Counted from the stretch's first letter, positions 26,861 through 37,445 are shown. The stretch is 43,167 nt of DNA from Candidatus Hydrogenedentota bacterium (GCA_029776995.1 JAKOTZ010000170.1:1-43167), one strand, 5' to 3'. Notes: generated by a model not told the origin, from the sequence alone. Made by a program: numbers and translations.

Positions 26861-29800
26861 ATGCCGGAAGACAATAAGGAGCCATGTGCAGCAGTTTGCG
26901 GGATGAGCGGCGGCCGGAGTAGCTGGATCCGCCTGTCCCTCGTCTTGCTTCTGCTTGGCGCGGCGGCGGTATTCCGGATCCTCTGGTTTGTGGAATTGCA
27001 GCACCAGCCGGATTTCACTCGTCCACTTCATGATGTCGCGTTCAAAGACTGGTGGGGGCGGGCGATGGTGACGGGTGATTACGCGACGTCTTCGGGACAG
27101 CGGACCCCGTTCATTGAAAACTGGCCCCTGCCCAATCCACCGGCCTATTCCTGGTTTCTCGCCGGGTTATACGCGGTCGCGGGTGAATCTGCTGATCATT
27201 ATTACCGACTGGTTAGATATATTCAATTTGCCGCGGGGCTTCTGACGGTACTGCTGCTGTACTTACTGGGGCGATGGCTGTTTGGTCATACCGTCGGACT
27301 GGTTGCGGCGGGGCTCTATGCGTCCCAGTGGGCGGTTATCTATTACGAAGGGGAGATGAATCAGCCCGCGCTGGTTAACCTGGTGGTGGTTGTGGTGGCG
27401 CTGATGGCGCTGGGATGGCTTCGGCTGGGATGGACCATTTTTCCGCTGCTGATAGGGGGAACTTGGGGATTGCAGATCCTGATGCGTTCCGAGTCGTTGC
27501 TGTTTCTGCCCGTAATCCCGCTGTGGATGGTTTGGAGCGGGTTTTCCAGATGGCGCTGGCGTTCGGTCAGTGCCGCCGTGATCACCGTGCTGGCGGTTAT
27601 GGCGATCATGGCCCCCGTAACGTTTCCCCACTATCCCGGCAGCCGGTCGTGGTTTACGGTTTCCTATGGCGGCGAGGTCAGTTTTTACCTCTCCAATAAT
27701 GAATATTCCGATGGTGTCCGACCGGATTCGCCAGATCTGTATCGATATCTGCCTAATGGGGAATGGAACATCTTCAATTGGGGAGAACTGGGATGGAACT
27801 ACTGCCGCGAGCAGTTTGGATCGATGGTTCCATACTATGTGTTCCGGGAACACTTTATGAAACGGGGGTGGGATTTTATCCGGCAGCATCCGGCGCTCAC
27901 GCTGCGCAGGATTATCAGAAAGTTCCTGTTGTTCTGGGGGCCAGCCATAGTGGACGAAAATAAGGTCGTCGGCCTTGAGCGCGCCCGAAGCCGTGTGTTG
28001 TCTTTCCTGCCGGATTTTCCGCTGCTTGTGTGTGGGGCCCTGGTGGCATGCGTGATGGCCGTGTCGCGAATGTTTCGGGGCGCTATCCGCGGGGCAGGCG
28101 CGCGCAGTTTCGGATCAGGCGCGTTTAAGCCGACAGACGCCACGTCTGTAATGCTGTTGCTGACGCTGTTTGCCGGGGTGACCTGCGCCACATTCCTGCT
28201 GTTTATTGTCAATGCGCGTTACCGTATGCCGGTTTATCCCGTCCTCGCCCTGGCGGGAGGGTGGGGAATAGTGGAATTTATCCGCTCGGCCCGATTCAAA
28301 ACCGTGGGCCACCGCACGCTAATGGGGGTGGCTTTTTTAGCGATATATCTTTTTGCACGGACGGACTGGACAGATTTTAAGCCGAATGTCTCCCGCTGGC
28401 ATGATGAGCGGCGGCGCGCATGGACCGCGGCCGGCATGATGGATGCCGGTATCGCCGATATGCGCCGCTGGGTGGCGGTTCACCCGGAAGATGCGGCCGG
28501 CCACTATAACCTGGGAATTCTGCTGTACGAAACCGGCCGCGCGGATGAAGCGGAGCAGGCTTTTTTGCGGGCCGTGCAGGCAGATCCCGCTTTTACGCCG
28601 GCCTGGTACAACCTGGGGCTGGCGCGCCTGCGGAGGGGAGATGCCGCGGGCGCTGCAGAAGCGCTCGAGCGGAGGGTGACGGCCGCGCCGGAGGATGGAG
28701 ATGCCTGGTACGCACTGGCCCAGGCGCGTCGGCTGACCGGTGACACATCCGGAGAAGAAGCCGCCTTACGGGAGACCATTCGTATTCAGCCTGGGCACGC
28801 CAGAGCCCGAAACGACATGGGAGCGCTATTGTTGCGGACCCGGCGGATTGAAGAAGCCGTGCGGATGCTGCGAGAAGCAAGGGCATTAATGCCGGAGGAT
28901 CGCAATATCCGATTCAACCTGGCGCGCGCGCTGGCACAGTGGGGGGATGGGGCGGAAGCGGTTGCCCTGTTTCGCGGCCTGCTGGCCGAACAGGAGGACG
29001 CCGAAATCTGGCGAAACCTGGGCTTTGCCCTGGCCGGAAACGGACAGGATGGAGAAGCCGTGGCAGCATTCCGCCAGGCATTATCCCTTCAGGACAAACA
29101 TGATGACGAAAAAAGCGCGGAAACTCTGTCGGCCCTCGGATTGTCCCTGACCCGTCTGGCAGAGAACGCCGGCGCGGAGGAATCGTTTCAGAAGGCATTG
29201 ACCCTGAACCCGAATTGCGCGGTCTGCCTGTTTAATTGGGGGCAGGCGCTGGAATATCGGGGTAACCGTAAAGCCGCCCGCGGGGCCTATGAAAAAGCGC
29301 TGGATCTGGACCCGAATCATGGGGGAGCCCTGTTTGCCATAGGCATGATTGCCCTGCGCGAAGGGGATGAAAAATCCGCACAGTCCTGGTTTGACCGGGC
29401 TGTAGCGGTTAACCCGGCGGACGGATTTGCCTGGTACAACCGGGCCAGGCTGCTCCAACGGACAGGGAAGTCGGATGATGCGCTCACATCCTATCGTCAG
29501 GCGGTACAATGCCGGAATGCGCCCGCCGATGCCTGGCGCGCGCTGGCCCTGCTGCTGCGTGAACTGGGCAGAAATGAAGAAGCTGCCGAATATTTTCAGG
29601 AAGCATTGAAACGGTATTCGGGGGATCCCGATCTGTATTTTGGCCTTGGCGCGGCGTTGTTTGATCTGAACCGGATGGATGCGTCCCAGAAAGCCCTCGA
29701 ACAGTCTGTACGTCTGGCGCCCTGGAATGGCGACGCGTGGAACCTGCTGGGTTTAGCCCAGCACAAATCCGGGCAACACGCAGAGGCGTCACGCTCATTG

Positions 29801-31243
29801 GAGCATGCCTGGAGACGGCTCCCTGAAGCAAGGCGAAAGGACGCGCTGCGCATGCGGGCGCTGGCGCTGCTTGACGCGGGACAGTGCGCCCTTGCGGCCG
29901 ATCTATTAGAAAGATGGATGGCCGATAACGCCGACGCCGGGAATCCAGGCGTATGGTATGACCTTGGCCGCGCGCGGGCCTGTATTGGAGACATCGAAGC
30001 CGCGGCAAACGCCTGCGTGAAAGCCCTTGAACGGGATCCCCGCCATATACCCGCGCTGCTGCTGCTGGCTGAGTCGCGCAGGCGCCAGGGGAACCTGGCG
30101 GACGCGGAAAAGATACTCCGGGTGATTCTGGATCTTGATCCGGCCAACGCGGATGCGCTGTTCAATATGGGCCTGCTGGCCAGGGACATGGGAGATATTA
30201 CCCAGGCGGCGGCATGGTTTGAGCGGGCCGTGCGGGAGAAACCCGACCGGGCCGAATTTCATTTGAATCTGGGGCTTGCGCTTGAATCGCAGGAGAAAAA
30301 CAGTGAAGCCGAAGCGTGTTTCCGAAAAGCAACAGACCTGAATGGCAGCCTGGTGCTGGCGCGGCTGAAACTGGCTGACCGTCTGCGGGAGACGGACAGG
30401 GCATCTGAAGCATTGGAACACTACCGGGCCGCCAGGGTCCAGGATCCATCCAATCTCGACGCGGCCAAAAACCTGGGATATGTGCTGTTGAAACTGGGGA
30501 ATGTCGCTGAGGCCGAAGAAGCTTTCCGCGACGCGTTGCGGATCAGCCCGGAGGATACGGACGCGTTGCTGGGACTGGCGGACGCGCTGGTGTTATTGCA
30601 TCCTGGCGAGGCTGATGAACCAGTTGAATTATATCGTCGGGTAACCGCACTGGATCCGGTCAATGTGCGTGCCTGGAAAAATCTGGGGTTTCTGCTGGCG
30701 CGAAGCGGAAAACTGGAAGAAAGTGTGGAATATTTTCGGCGGGCGCTGCAATTGGATCCCCAGGATGCGGACGTGGCCTGCGGTCTGGCGGACGCGTTGT
30801 TTGCCTCGGGGAACAGGGATAAGGCAGAAGAGCTGTACCGTCGCGCGCTGGAAATCCGTCCCGATTTCGCGCTGGCCCTGAACAACTACGGCGACCTGCT
30901 GACCCGCGCAGGGAGGCACGAGGAGGCCTTGTCATGTTACCGGCGCGCGCATGAACTGGATCCGGACAATCCGTCCGTGTTATTCAATCTGGGTCGCGCG
31001 CTGCACCGCCAGGGCGCCTTGGGCGATGCGATTCCCCTGCTCGAACGGTCGGTTGCGCTGCGTCCGGATGACACCCGTGCCCGGCTTACCCTTGCCCAGG
31101 CGCTGGCCGAAGCCGGCCAGACAGAAGAGGCCCTATCCCATGCTCGCCGCGTGGCCCTGGAACGCCCCGACTGGGAACAGGCACGCCAGCTGCTGCAAAC
31201 CCTGCAGCAGCCCGACAGGCTGACACAATCGGGAAACCCCTGA
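26861..31243 (+). CDS. GT-C-fold membrane glycosyltransferase (GT39/ArnT-like) fused to about 26 TPR repeats
   Basis: N-term about 500 aa polytopic region with DVAFKDWWGRAMVTGDY...NPPAYSWFLAGLYAVAGES...MRSESLLFLPVIPLWMVW; C-term about 900 aa of 34-residue TPRs; likely ATG at 26861. Confidence 0.85.
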   Translation: MPEDNKEPCAAVCGMSGGRSSWIRLSLVLLLLGAAAVFRILWFVELQHQPDFTRPLHDVAFKDWWGRAMVTGDYATSSGQRTPFIENWPLPNPPAYSWFLAGLYAVAGESADHYYRLVRYIQFAAGLLTVLLLYLLGRWLFGHTVGLVAAGLYASQWAVIYYEGEMNQPALVNLVVVVVALMALGWLRLGWTIFPLLIGGTWGLQILMRSESLLFLPVIPLWMVWSGFSRWRWRSVSAAVITVLAVMAIMAPVTFPHYPGSRSWFTVSYGGEVSFYLSNNEYSDGVRPDSPDLYRYLPNGEWNIFNWGELGWNYCREQFGSMVPYYVFREHFMKRGWDFIRQHPALTLRRIIRKFLLFWGPAIVDENKVVGLERARSRVLSFLPDFPLLVCGALVACVMAVSRMFRGAIRGAGARSFGSGAFKPTDATSVMLLLTLFAGVTCATFLLFIVNARYRMPVYPVLALAGGWGIVEFIRSARFKTVGHRTLMGVAFLAIYLFARTDWTDFKPNVSRWHDERRRAWTAAGMMDAGIADMRRWVAVHPEDAAGHYNLGILLYETGRADEAEQAFLRAVQADPAFTPAWYNLGLARLRRGDAAGAAEALERRVTAAPEDGDAWYALAQARRLTGDTSGEEAALRETIRIQPGHARARNDMGALLLRTRRIEEAVRMLREARALMPEDRNIRFNLARALAQWGDGAEAVALFRGLLAEQEDAEIWRNLGFALAGNGQDGEAVAAFRQALSLQDKHDDEKSAETLSALGLSLTRLAENAGAEESFQKALTLNPNCAVCLFNWGQALEYRGNRKAARGAYEKALDLDPNHGGALFAIGMIALREGDEKSAQSWFDRAVAVNPADGFAWYNRARLLQRTGKSDDALTSYRQAVQCRNAPADAWRALALLLRELGRNEEAAEYFQEALKRYSGDPDLYFGLGAALFDLNRMDASQKALEQSVRLAPWNGDAWNLLGLAQHKSGQHAEASRSLEHAWRRLPEARRKDALRMRALALLDAGQCALAADLLERWMADNADAGNPGVWYDLGRARACIGDIEAAANACVKALERDPRHIPALLLLAESRRRQGNLADAEKILRVILDLDPANADALFNMGLLARDMGDITQAAAWFERAVREKPDRAEFHLNLGLALESQEKNSEAEACFRKATDLNGSLVLARLKLADRLRETDRASEALEHYRAARVQDPSNLDAAKNLGYVLLKLGNVAEAEEAFRDALRISPEDTDALLGLADALVLLHPGEADEPVELYRRVTALDPVNVRAWKNLGFLLARSGKLEESVEYFRRALQLDPQDADVACGLADALFASGNRDKAEELYRRALEIRPDFALALNNYGDLLTRAGRHEEALSCYRRAHELDPDNPSVLFNLGRALHRQGALGDAIPLLERSVALRPDDTRARLTLAQALAEAGQTEEALSHARRVALERPDWEQARQLLQTLQQPDRLTQSGNP

Positions 31244-31335
31244 TAGCCGGAGTTTGCCGCTACTTTACCAGCCAGCGGACAGCATTGAAATTGTTATCAT
31301 AGAAAACCTGCGCAATGTCTGCGAGTTCTGGGCTG

Positions 31336-31365
31336 TTGGCGCGGGGGGGATGGAAGTGTTATAAT
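31336..31365 (+). promoter_or_regulatory. Promoter TTGGCG-N18-TATAAT for the rpsF operon
   Basis: Perfect -10 TATAAT at 31360-31365, -35-like TTGGCG at 31336-31341. Confidence 0.6.
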
Positions 31366-31430
31366 CAGCTTTTACCAGTACCGTCCCAGGTGAGGCGGAA
31401 ATTTTTCTTTTGAAAGGAGGTGATTCCGGT

Positions 31431-31886
31431 ATGCGAACGTACGAAGCGCTGTTTATCATCGCGCCAACACTGGACGATGATGGCATCCAGACGGTGGTCC
31501 GGGAAGTGGAAAACATTATCACTTCGGCCAGCGGGACCATCGTGCGCACGGACGTATGGGGCCGTCGCAGACTCGCCTATCCGATCCGAAAATTCACGGA
31601 TGGCGTTTATGTTGTAATGCGATTCCAGGCGACCCAGGACCTTCCCCGAAAGCTCGATAACTATTTCAAACTTTCGGAAACGGTTATCCGGTCGCTTGTG
31701 CTGTATATGGACGAGCGCACGCTTAAACTGGAAGCGGAGCAGGAGCGGCGCCGTGAAGAAGAGGCACGCCTGGCTGCTACCCGGGTCCGTGATGACGATG
31801 AGTCCGATGAGGACGACGACGAGTATGAAGCTACCCGCGGCCGTCGCCGCGGTCGGCGCATGGATTTCGACGAAATCGACGAATAA
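31431..31886 (+). CDS. rpsF: 30S ribosomal protein S6 with extended charged C-terminus
   Basis: MRTYEALFIIAPTLDDDGIQTVVREVENII...VWGRRRLAYPIRKFTDGVYVVMRF; strong SD GAAAGGAGGTGAT. Confidence 0.95.
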   Translation: MRTYEALFIIAPTLDDDGIQTVVREVENIITSASGTIVRTDVWGRRRLAYPIRKFTDGVYVVMRFQATQDLPRKLDNYFKLSETVIRSLVLYMDERTLKLEAEQERRREEEARLAATRVRDDDESDEDDDEYEATRGRRRGRRMDFDEIDE

Positions 31887-31904
31887 GTCGTGGGGAGCAC
31901 ATCC

Positions 31905-32375
31905 ATGGGTGACTTACGGGTTCCGGATTTAAACAAAGTGATCCTGGCCGGCCGGCTGACGCGCGATCCCGAGCTGAAGTACACCAGCACCGGACAGCCG
32001 TACTGCCGACTGGGCGTGGCCAACAGCCGGTTTTACCGGGATAAAGACGGAAACCGGCAGGAAGTTACCACTTTTGTGGACGTGGTGGTCTGGGGGCAGA
32101 TGGCTGAAGGCGTCGCGCAGCGCATGACCCGCGGACGCGCGGTGCTGATTGAAGGCCGTCTCCAGACCAGTGAATGGACTGGCCAGGACGGGCAGCGCCG
32201 CACCCGGATTGAGGTCAATGCCGAACGGGTCACTTCCCTGGAATGGGACGACCGGGGCGGCAGCGCCGCGGGCGCGGCACCATCCCGGGAACGAACCTCT
32301 CCTGAACAGGTTCCGCCCTCCGAGCCTATGGGTCCCGCGGACCTGCCCCCGCCCGAGGATGACATCCCCTTCTGA
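31905..32375 (+). CDS. ssb: Single-stranded DNA-binding protein
   Basis: [60 protein letters not shown]; acidic tail ending DDIPF. Confidence 0.96.
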   Translation: MGDLRVPDLNKVILAGRLTRDPELKYTSTGQPYCRLGVANSRFYRDKDGNRQEVTTFVDVVVWGQMAEGVAQRMTRGRAVLIEGRLQTSEWTGQDGQRRTRIEVNAERVTSLEWDDRGGSAAGAAPSRERTSPEQVPPSEPMGPADLPPPEDDIPF

Positions 32376-32413
32376 ACGCGCTTTCGCGCGAAACATGCTG
32401 GAGATTCCACACC

Positions 32414-32695
32414 ATGGCGAGAATATCGGCAAAAATGAAAGCCAAAATCCGCGAAAAGCGGTTGCGGCGCAGAAAGAAAAAGAAGTCGTCCCGCGCTAAA
32501 ATCTGCCGGCTGACGGTGGATCGGGTCGTCTATATTGACTACAAAGACATCAACCTGCTCAAACATTACGTTACCGAGCGGGGTAAAATCATCTCGCGCC
32601 GGATTACCGGAGCCACGGCGAAACATCAGCGGATGCTGACCCGGGCGATCAAACTGGCGCGGCAGGCGGCGCTGTTACCCTATTGCGCGGACTGA
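32414..32695 (+). CDS. rpsR: 30S ribosomal protein S18
   Basis: [56 protein letters not shown]. Confidence 0.96.
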   Translation: MARISAKMKAKIREKRLRRRKKKKSSRAKICRLTVDRVVYIDYKDINLLKHYVTERGKIISRRITGATAKHQRMLTRAIKLARQAALLPYCAD

Positions 32696-32723
32696 CGGAT
32701 ACGCAGACCGAAAGTGAACAGAT

Positions 32724-33665
32724 ATGCGCGCGACGTTGCTTATACCTTTTTACGTGACGTCGCTTGCTCTTTCGGTGGCGGGATTGTCTCCCTTGAACGC
32801 GATGGTACTGGCCGTGCCGGTGGCGTGGGCTGTCTCATGCGGCCGGCGCGGCTGGACTGTCGGGCTGATCATGTTGAATATGCTGACCCTTTCGGCGGGG
32901 CGGGGCTCACTTTTGGCCGGCGCGGTGGGCACGCTGGTTTCCCTGAGCGGGGTCCCTGCCGGATACCGGACACGCCGCGGCGGCTGGTTCGGCGAAGTGG
33001 CGGCTGTATTCGCTCTGGCGGCTTTTGCGGTTCTCGGTCTCCAGATGGCGCTGTACTGGAACGAGAATCTGGCCCAGTGGCAGCATTTTCTGGACAGCCA
33101 GGCCAGCCAGATTACGGAGTCCGAGGTCGCGGAAGCGATTTCAGCCTGGCGCGAATACCTGCCCTACGTGGTGCCCGGATCCATCTTTGCCGGGTGTTAC
33201 ATGGTGGCGTTGCTGCAGACCCAGGTGTTATTCGGCCTGTTGCGCCGCATGGAACCGGACGGATGCGCGCCCCAGCCCCAGGGACGCTTCATCCTCAGCC
33301 GGCCGGCAGACACCCTGGTGTGGCTGGCGATTGCGGTCCTGGCGGGATTGGTGCTCGATTACTTCCGGTCCAGCGATGCCGTGAGGTTTATTGCCTGGAA
33401 CCTCGGGATTGCCCTGAGCGCGGTATACTGGTTTAACGGCCTTGGCATCGTGCTGTTTGGGCTGGAGGTTTTCAGGGTGCCGGTATGGGTAGGCGTAATT
33501 CTGCTCGGGTTGTTGGTCGTGACCAGCCTGCAAAGCATGCTGCTGGTGTTCGGTTTCCTTGACACCTGGTTTGATCACCGGCTGGTTCTGGCGCGCCTGG
33601 CGGCTGCCCGGGCACAGCAGAATCCGAATGGTCCGGAGGACAACGGTCCGTCCGATGAGCCGTGA
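32724..33665 (+). CDS. DUF2232 family polytopic membrane protein (YybS-like)
   Basis: Hydrophobic multi-TM protein between rpsR and rplI. Confidence 0.75.
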   Translation: MRATLLIPFYVTSLALSVAGLSPLNAMVLAVPVAWAVSCGRRGWTVGLIMLNMLTLSAGRGSLLAGAVGTLVSLSGVPAGYRTRRGGWFGEVAAVFALAAFAVLGLQMALYWNENLAQWQHFLDSQASQITESEVAEAISAWREYLPYVVPGSIFAGCYMVALLQTQVLFGLLRRMEPDGCAPQPQGRFILSRPADTLVWLAIAVLAGLVLDYFRSSDAVRFIAWNLGIALSAVYWFNGLGIVLFGLEVFRVPVWVGVILLGLLVVTSLQSMLLVFGFLDTWFDHRLVLARLAAARAQQNPNGPEDNGPSDEP

Positions 33666-33734
33666 CGCGAGTGTGTTTAAAATCATGTGGTTCACTTCCG
33701 GGCGAATGCCCGGACATGACAGGAGATCTGTTTC

Positions 33735-34253
33735 ATGAACGTGATTTTGTGTGAAGATGTTGAAAATCTGGGCGTGGTAGGACAGAAAGTCACCGTTGCG
33801 GACGGGTATGCCCGCAATTTCCTGATCCCCAGAAAACTGGCGGTGCCGGTTGACGCTGCGAGCGCCAAACAGATCGAGCATGAGCTGCGCATCATCCGCA
33901 AACGCGAAGAACGCCGCCGCGCCGAACTGACCGCCCTGGCACGCCAGATCGAGGGACTTACCCTCGAATTCGAAATGCGCGCCGGAGAACACGACAAACT
34001 GTTCGGTTCGGTCACTTCGGCCATGATCGCCGAAAAACTGGCTGAGGCCGGTTTTAAAGTGAGCAAAAAGGCTGTCGTGCTCGAGGAGCCTATTAAAGCG
34101 CTGGGCATTTATTCTGTCACCATCCACCTTGCCGGTGGCATTGAAGCCGGCGTCAAGGTATGGGTAAAAGGGCTCGAAGGCGAAATCACCACCGAAACTG
34201 AACCGGAATCGGTGGAAGATATCGAAGAAGATTCGGACGAAGACGAGGAATAA
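33735..34253 (+). CDS. rplI: 50S ribosomal protein L9
   Basis: MNVILCEDVENLGVVGQKVTVADGYARNFLIPRKLAVPVDAASAKQIEHE; acidic C-terminal tail. Confidence 0.96.
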   Translation: MNVILCEDVENLGVVGQKVTVADGYARNFLIPRKLAVPVDAASAKQIEHELRIIRKREERRRAELTALARQIEGLTLEFEMRAGEHDKLFGSVTSAMIAEKLAEAGFKVSKKAVVLEEPIKALGIYSVTIHLAGGIEAGVKVWVKGLEGEITTETEPESVEDIEEDSDEDEE

Positions 34254-34322
34254 TCGCGTCGCCGATCCAGTCGGCGCGCGTGACGCGTTCGAGCGCAGAC
34301 AGACCACGCGGGAGGCCGGATT

Positions 34323-35810
34323 ATGCCGCGCCAGAAAAGCGGTCGGGAGAGCGATGCGCCTATTCGTCCCCTGACGGGGGATATAACGCCTCCCCATGAC
34401 GGCGAGGCGGAACGGGCTGTTCTCGGCGCCATGATGGTCGGCATGGAAAAGGCGGTGGCCGCTGTAGTCGAAATTCTGCGTGATAACCAGTCCGATACCT
34501 TTTATTTTCCGCAGCATCAGATTATTTACAACGCGATCGTTTCGCTTTTCAGGCGAAACCAGCCTACTGATGTCGTGCTGGTCCGTAATGAGCTCGATCG
34601 CGCGGGAAATCTCGAAAAGGTCGGTGGCGCCGCGTATCTCGCCGATCTCATCAACGCCATGCCCAGTTCCGAGCATGCCGAGTATTACGCCCGCATCGTG
34701 CTCCAAAAGGCCATGCAGCGCCGCCTCATCACCGTGTGTGACCGCACCCGCAGCCTCGCCTACCAGGGACAGGATGACGTGGACGGCCTCCTCGAAGCCG
34801 CGGAACGCGAAATTTTCAGCCTCAACCAGCAACGGCATGTCAATCCTGTTTACTGGGTGGGGGATCTGGTTGACGATGCGGAGGAGCGTTTCAGGCGGTT
34901 GCGCGAAAACCAGTCCGGCGTAACAGGCGTCCCTTCCGGTTTCCTCCCGTTAGACCGGCTGCTCTCCGGTTTTCAGCCCTCCGACATGGTGGTCCTTGCG
35001 GCGAGGCCGTCCGTGGGGAAAACCGCGCTTGCCCTTAACATCAGCCTGAACGTTGCCCAGGAAATTCCCAGCCAGAGCGTGCTGATTTTCAGCCTCGAAA
35101 TGGCCAAGGAACAGCTGGTGAACCGCCTCGTGTGCCTGGCGGGCGGCGTAGACATGGGACGGCTTCGCAATGGATTTTTCTCGGCCCAGGAACTCGAAAA
35201 GGTCCAGGACGCGATCGAAAAAATAAGGTCTCTTCCCATCTATATCGATGAGACCGCCGGCATGACTCCGCTCGAAATGCGCTCCAAGGCCCGGCGCCAT
35301 GCCGCCCAGCACGAAATCAGCCTTATCGTGATAGACTACCTCCAGCTGATGCATGTGGGGCGCCAGGTCGAAAACCGGCAGGCCGAAATTGCCGAGATCT
35401 CCCGGTTCATCAAAAGCATGGCCCGCGAATTACATGTGCCGGTCCTGACTCTCTCCCAGCTCAGCCGCGAGGCTGACAAAGATGAACGCGGTGAACCAAA
35501 ACTCGTGCATTTGCGGGAATCCGGCGCCATTGAGCAGGATGCGGATGTCGTGCTCATCCTTTTCCGCCCGAACGCCCAGCACAGCGACCAGCTCTGTCTC
35601 AAGGTGGCCAAACACCGTAATGGCCCAACCGGAAAATTGAACCTCCTGTTCCGGCCGGGCATCCAGCAATTCGTCGCTGTTGATGACCGAGATCCGGCAG
35701 TGAAGGCCGGTGTACCCGCCAACGCGGCGTATGATGATGCTTACGAATTCGGCGGCGGGGGGTATGCCGAAGATGATGATATGCCCCCGTTTACGGATGG
35801 AGACCTCTGA
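34323..35810 (+). CDS. dnaB: Replicative DNA helicase DnaB
   Basis: PPHDGEAERAVLGAMM; VLAARPSVGKTALALNISLNVA (Walker A); LIVIDYLQLMHV; LREKADDVVL-like LRESGAIEQDADVVLILFRP; no intein. Confidence 0.97.
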   Translation: MPRQKSGRESDAPIRPLTGDITPPHDGEAERAVLGAMMVGMEKAVAAVVEILRDNQSDTFYFPQHQIIYNAIVSLFRRNQPTDVVLVRNELDRAGNLEKVGGAAYLADLINAMPSSEHAEYYARIVLQKAMQRRLITVCDRTRSLAYQGQDDVDGLLEAAEREIFSLNQQRHVNPVYWVGDLVDDAEERFRRLRENQSGVTGVPSGFLPLDRLLSGFQPSDMVVLAARPSVGKTALALNISLNVAQEIPSQSVLIFSLEMAKEQLVNRLVCLAGGVDMGRLRNGFFSAQELEKVQDAIEKIRSLPIYIDETAGMTPLEMRSKARRHAAQHEISLIVIDYLQLMHVGRQVENRQAEIAEISRFIKSMARELHVPVLTLSQLSREADKDERGEPKLVHLRESGAIEQDADVVLILFRPNAQHSDQLCLKVAKHRNGPTGKLNLLFRPGIQQFVAVDDRDPAVKAGVPANAAYDDAYEFGGGGYAEDDDMPPFTDGDL

Positions 35811-35836
35811 TCGGTTAAAATAAGCCTCACTGGGAG

Positions 35837-36718
35837 ATGAAAATGATGTTTAAAGGTTCATACGTCGCATTGGCTACCCCTTTTACTGATGACGGATCCG
35901 TGGACTTCGATGCCTATGGCCGTCTCGTGGAATACCAGCTCGAACACGGCACCGACGGACTGGTCCCATGCGGATGTACCGGCGAGGCTGCCACCCTGAG
36001 CCACGAGGAACAGAAACAGTGTATCCGCTTCGTCGTGGAAAAGGTGGCCGGCCACGCGAAAGTGCTTGCTGGAACCGGTTCCAACAGTACCCGTGAAGCC
36101 ATCGAACTTACCCGGTTTGCCGCGGAGGCGGGAGCCGATGCCGCCCTGCTGATAACCCCTTATTACAATAAACCTACACCGGCCGGGCAGATCGCCCATT
36201 ATGAACGTGTAGCCGCGGCGGTGCCCAACCTTCCCATTATGCTCTACAACGTCCCCAGCCGCACGGGCACCAACATGCTTCCGGCCACTGTCGCCAGGCT
36301 CAGCCAGGTCGATAACATCCAGGCCATTAAAGAAGCGGCCGGTAGCGTGGACCAGGTCAGCCAGATCCTGTCCTTGTGTGATATTACCGTCATGTCCGGC
36401 GATGACAGCCTGACCCTTCCTATGATGGCTGTAGGCGCCACGGGTGTGGTATCTGTAGCCGCCAATGTTGTCCCGGGACCGGTAGCCGAGATGTGCCGGC
36501 TGGCCCTCGCGGGAGACTTCGCCGGTGCGCGGAAAATTCATTACCGGCTGATGCCCCTTTTCAAGGCGCTGTTCATTGAGACCAACCCCATGCCGGTCAA
36601 GGCGGCCCTTGCCCGAATGGGGATCATTCGCAATGTCCTCCGGCTTCCGCTCGTGCCGCTCAGCCCGGAAAAAGCCCCGGAACTGGATAAAGTCCTGGCT
36701 GATCTCGGTCTGATCTGA
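35837..36718 (+). CDS. dapA: 4-hydroxy-tetrahydrodipicolinate synthase
   Basis: GSYVALATPFTDDGSVDFDAYGRLVEYQLEHGTDGLVPCGCTGEAATLSHEEQ; LITPYYNKPTPAG; MLYNVPSRTGTNM; IKEAAGSVDQ. Confidence 0.96.
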   Translation: MKMMFKGSYVALATPFTDDGSVDFDAYGRLVEYQLEHGTDGLVPCGCTGEAATLSHEEQKQCIRFVVEKVAGHAKVLAGTGSNSTREAIELTRFAAEAGADAALLITPYYNKPTPAGQIAHYERVAAAVPNLPIMLYNVPSRTGTNMLPATVARLSQVDNIQAIKEAAGSVDQVSQILSLCDITVMSGDDSLTLPMMAVGATGVVSVAANVVPGPVAEMCRLALAGDFAGARKIHYRLMPLFKALFIETNPMPVKAALARMGIIRNVLRLPLVPLSPEKAPELDKVLADLGLI

Positions 36719-36764
36719 GACGCGGTGCGGAAGCATCGGGAAACAGATGGGTTGAGGGTAGGGT

Positions 36765-37445
36765 ATGCCTGCAAAAAGCAGCGCAGTCACGCGCTTGGAG
36801 GAACATCCATTCTTCAACCGGCTGGAAGCGGTTACGCGGGACCGGATCGCGCCGCTGCTCCAGGCGCGCGAGTTTGCCCGCCGGCAGATCGTGTATTTTC
36901 CCAATGAAGCCTGTGACTATGTTTACTGGGTCGTTCGCGGACGGGTTCGGGTGGTCCGCATGGGACCGGAGAACCGCGAAATCAACGTGGACATCGTCAC
37001 GGCCGGGGGCATGTTCGGGGAATCCGCTTTGGAAGAAGCATGGCAGGCGGGAGAATTCGCTGAAACCGTGGAGCCCTCTGTGCTCTTTATGATGCGCTCG
37101 GCTGATTTTCGAAAAGTATGCCGCGCCTATCCGGACATGGCCGTTGCCGTGGCGGCTGAAATACTCGAAAAGCTTCAGCGCGCGTGGTCCGCCATGGCCG
37201 AAACGGCTTTTTGGTCTGTTAAGCGTCGCCTGGCCGCGGCACTCGAGCGATTTATGGATTCCGGAAATCAGATGGTCTCCATGACCCATCTGGACCTCGC
37301 GCGTACCGTAGTAGCGGCCCGGGAAACCGTGACAGCCCATTTGCGCGAACTGGAACAGGACGGTATCCTGAAACTGGAACATCGCCGGATTTGGATCCAG
37401 GATCCTGAAAGACTTCACCGGATCGCTGCCGGCGCGCAGCCATGA
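36765..37445 (+). CDS. Crp/Fnr family transcriptional regulator
   Basis: cNMP-binding-like N-term and HTH DLARTVVAARETVTAHLRELEQDGILKLEHRRIWIQDPERL; no FNR-type N-terminal Cys cluster. Confidence 0.9.
   Translation: MPAKSSAVTRLEEHPFFNRLEAVTRDRIAPLLQAREFARRQIVYFPNEACDYVYWVVRGRVRVVRMGPENREINVDIVTAGGMFGESALEEAWQAGEFAETVEPSVLFMMRSADFRKVCRAYPDMAVAVAAEILEKLQRAWSAMAETAFWSVKRRLAAALERFMDSGNQMVSMTHLDLARTVVAARETVTAHLRELEQDGILKLEHRRIWIQDPERLHRIAAGAQP

Noticed and set aside
33228-34838. 536-aa minus-strand ORF
   Set aside because: Antisense across DUF2232, rplI and dnaB, all well supported on the plus strand.
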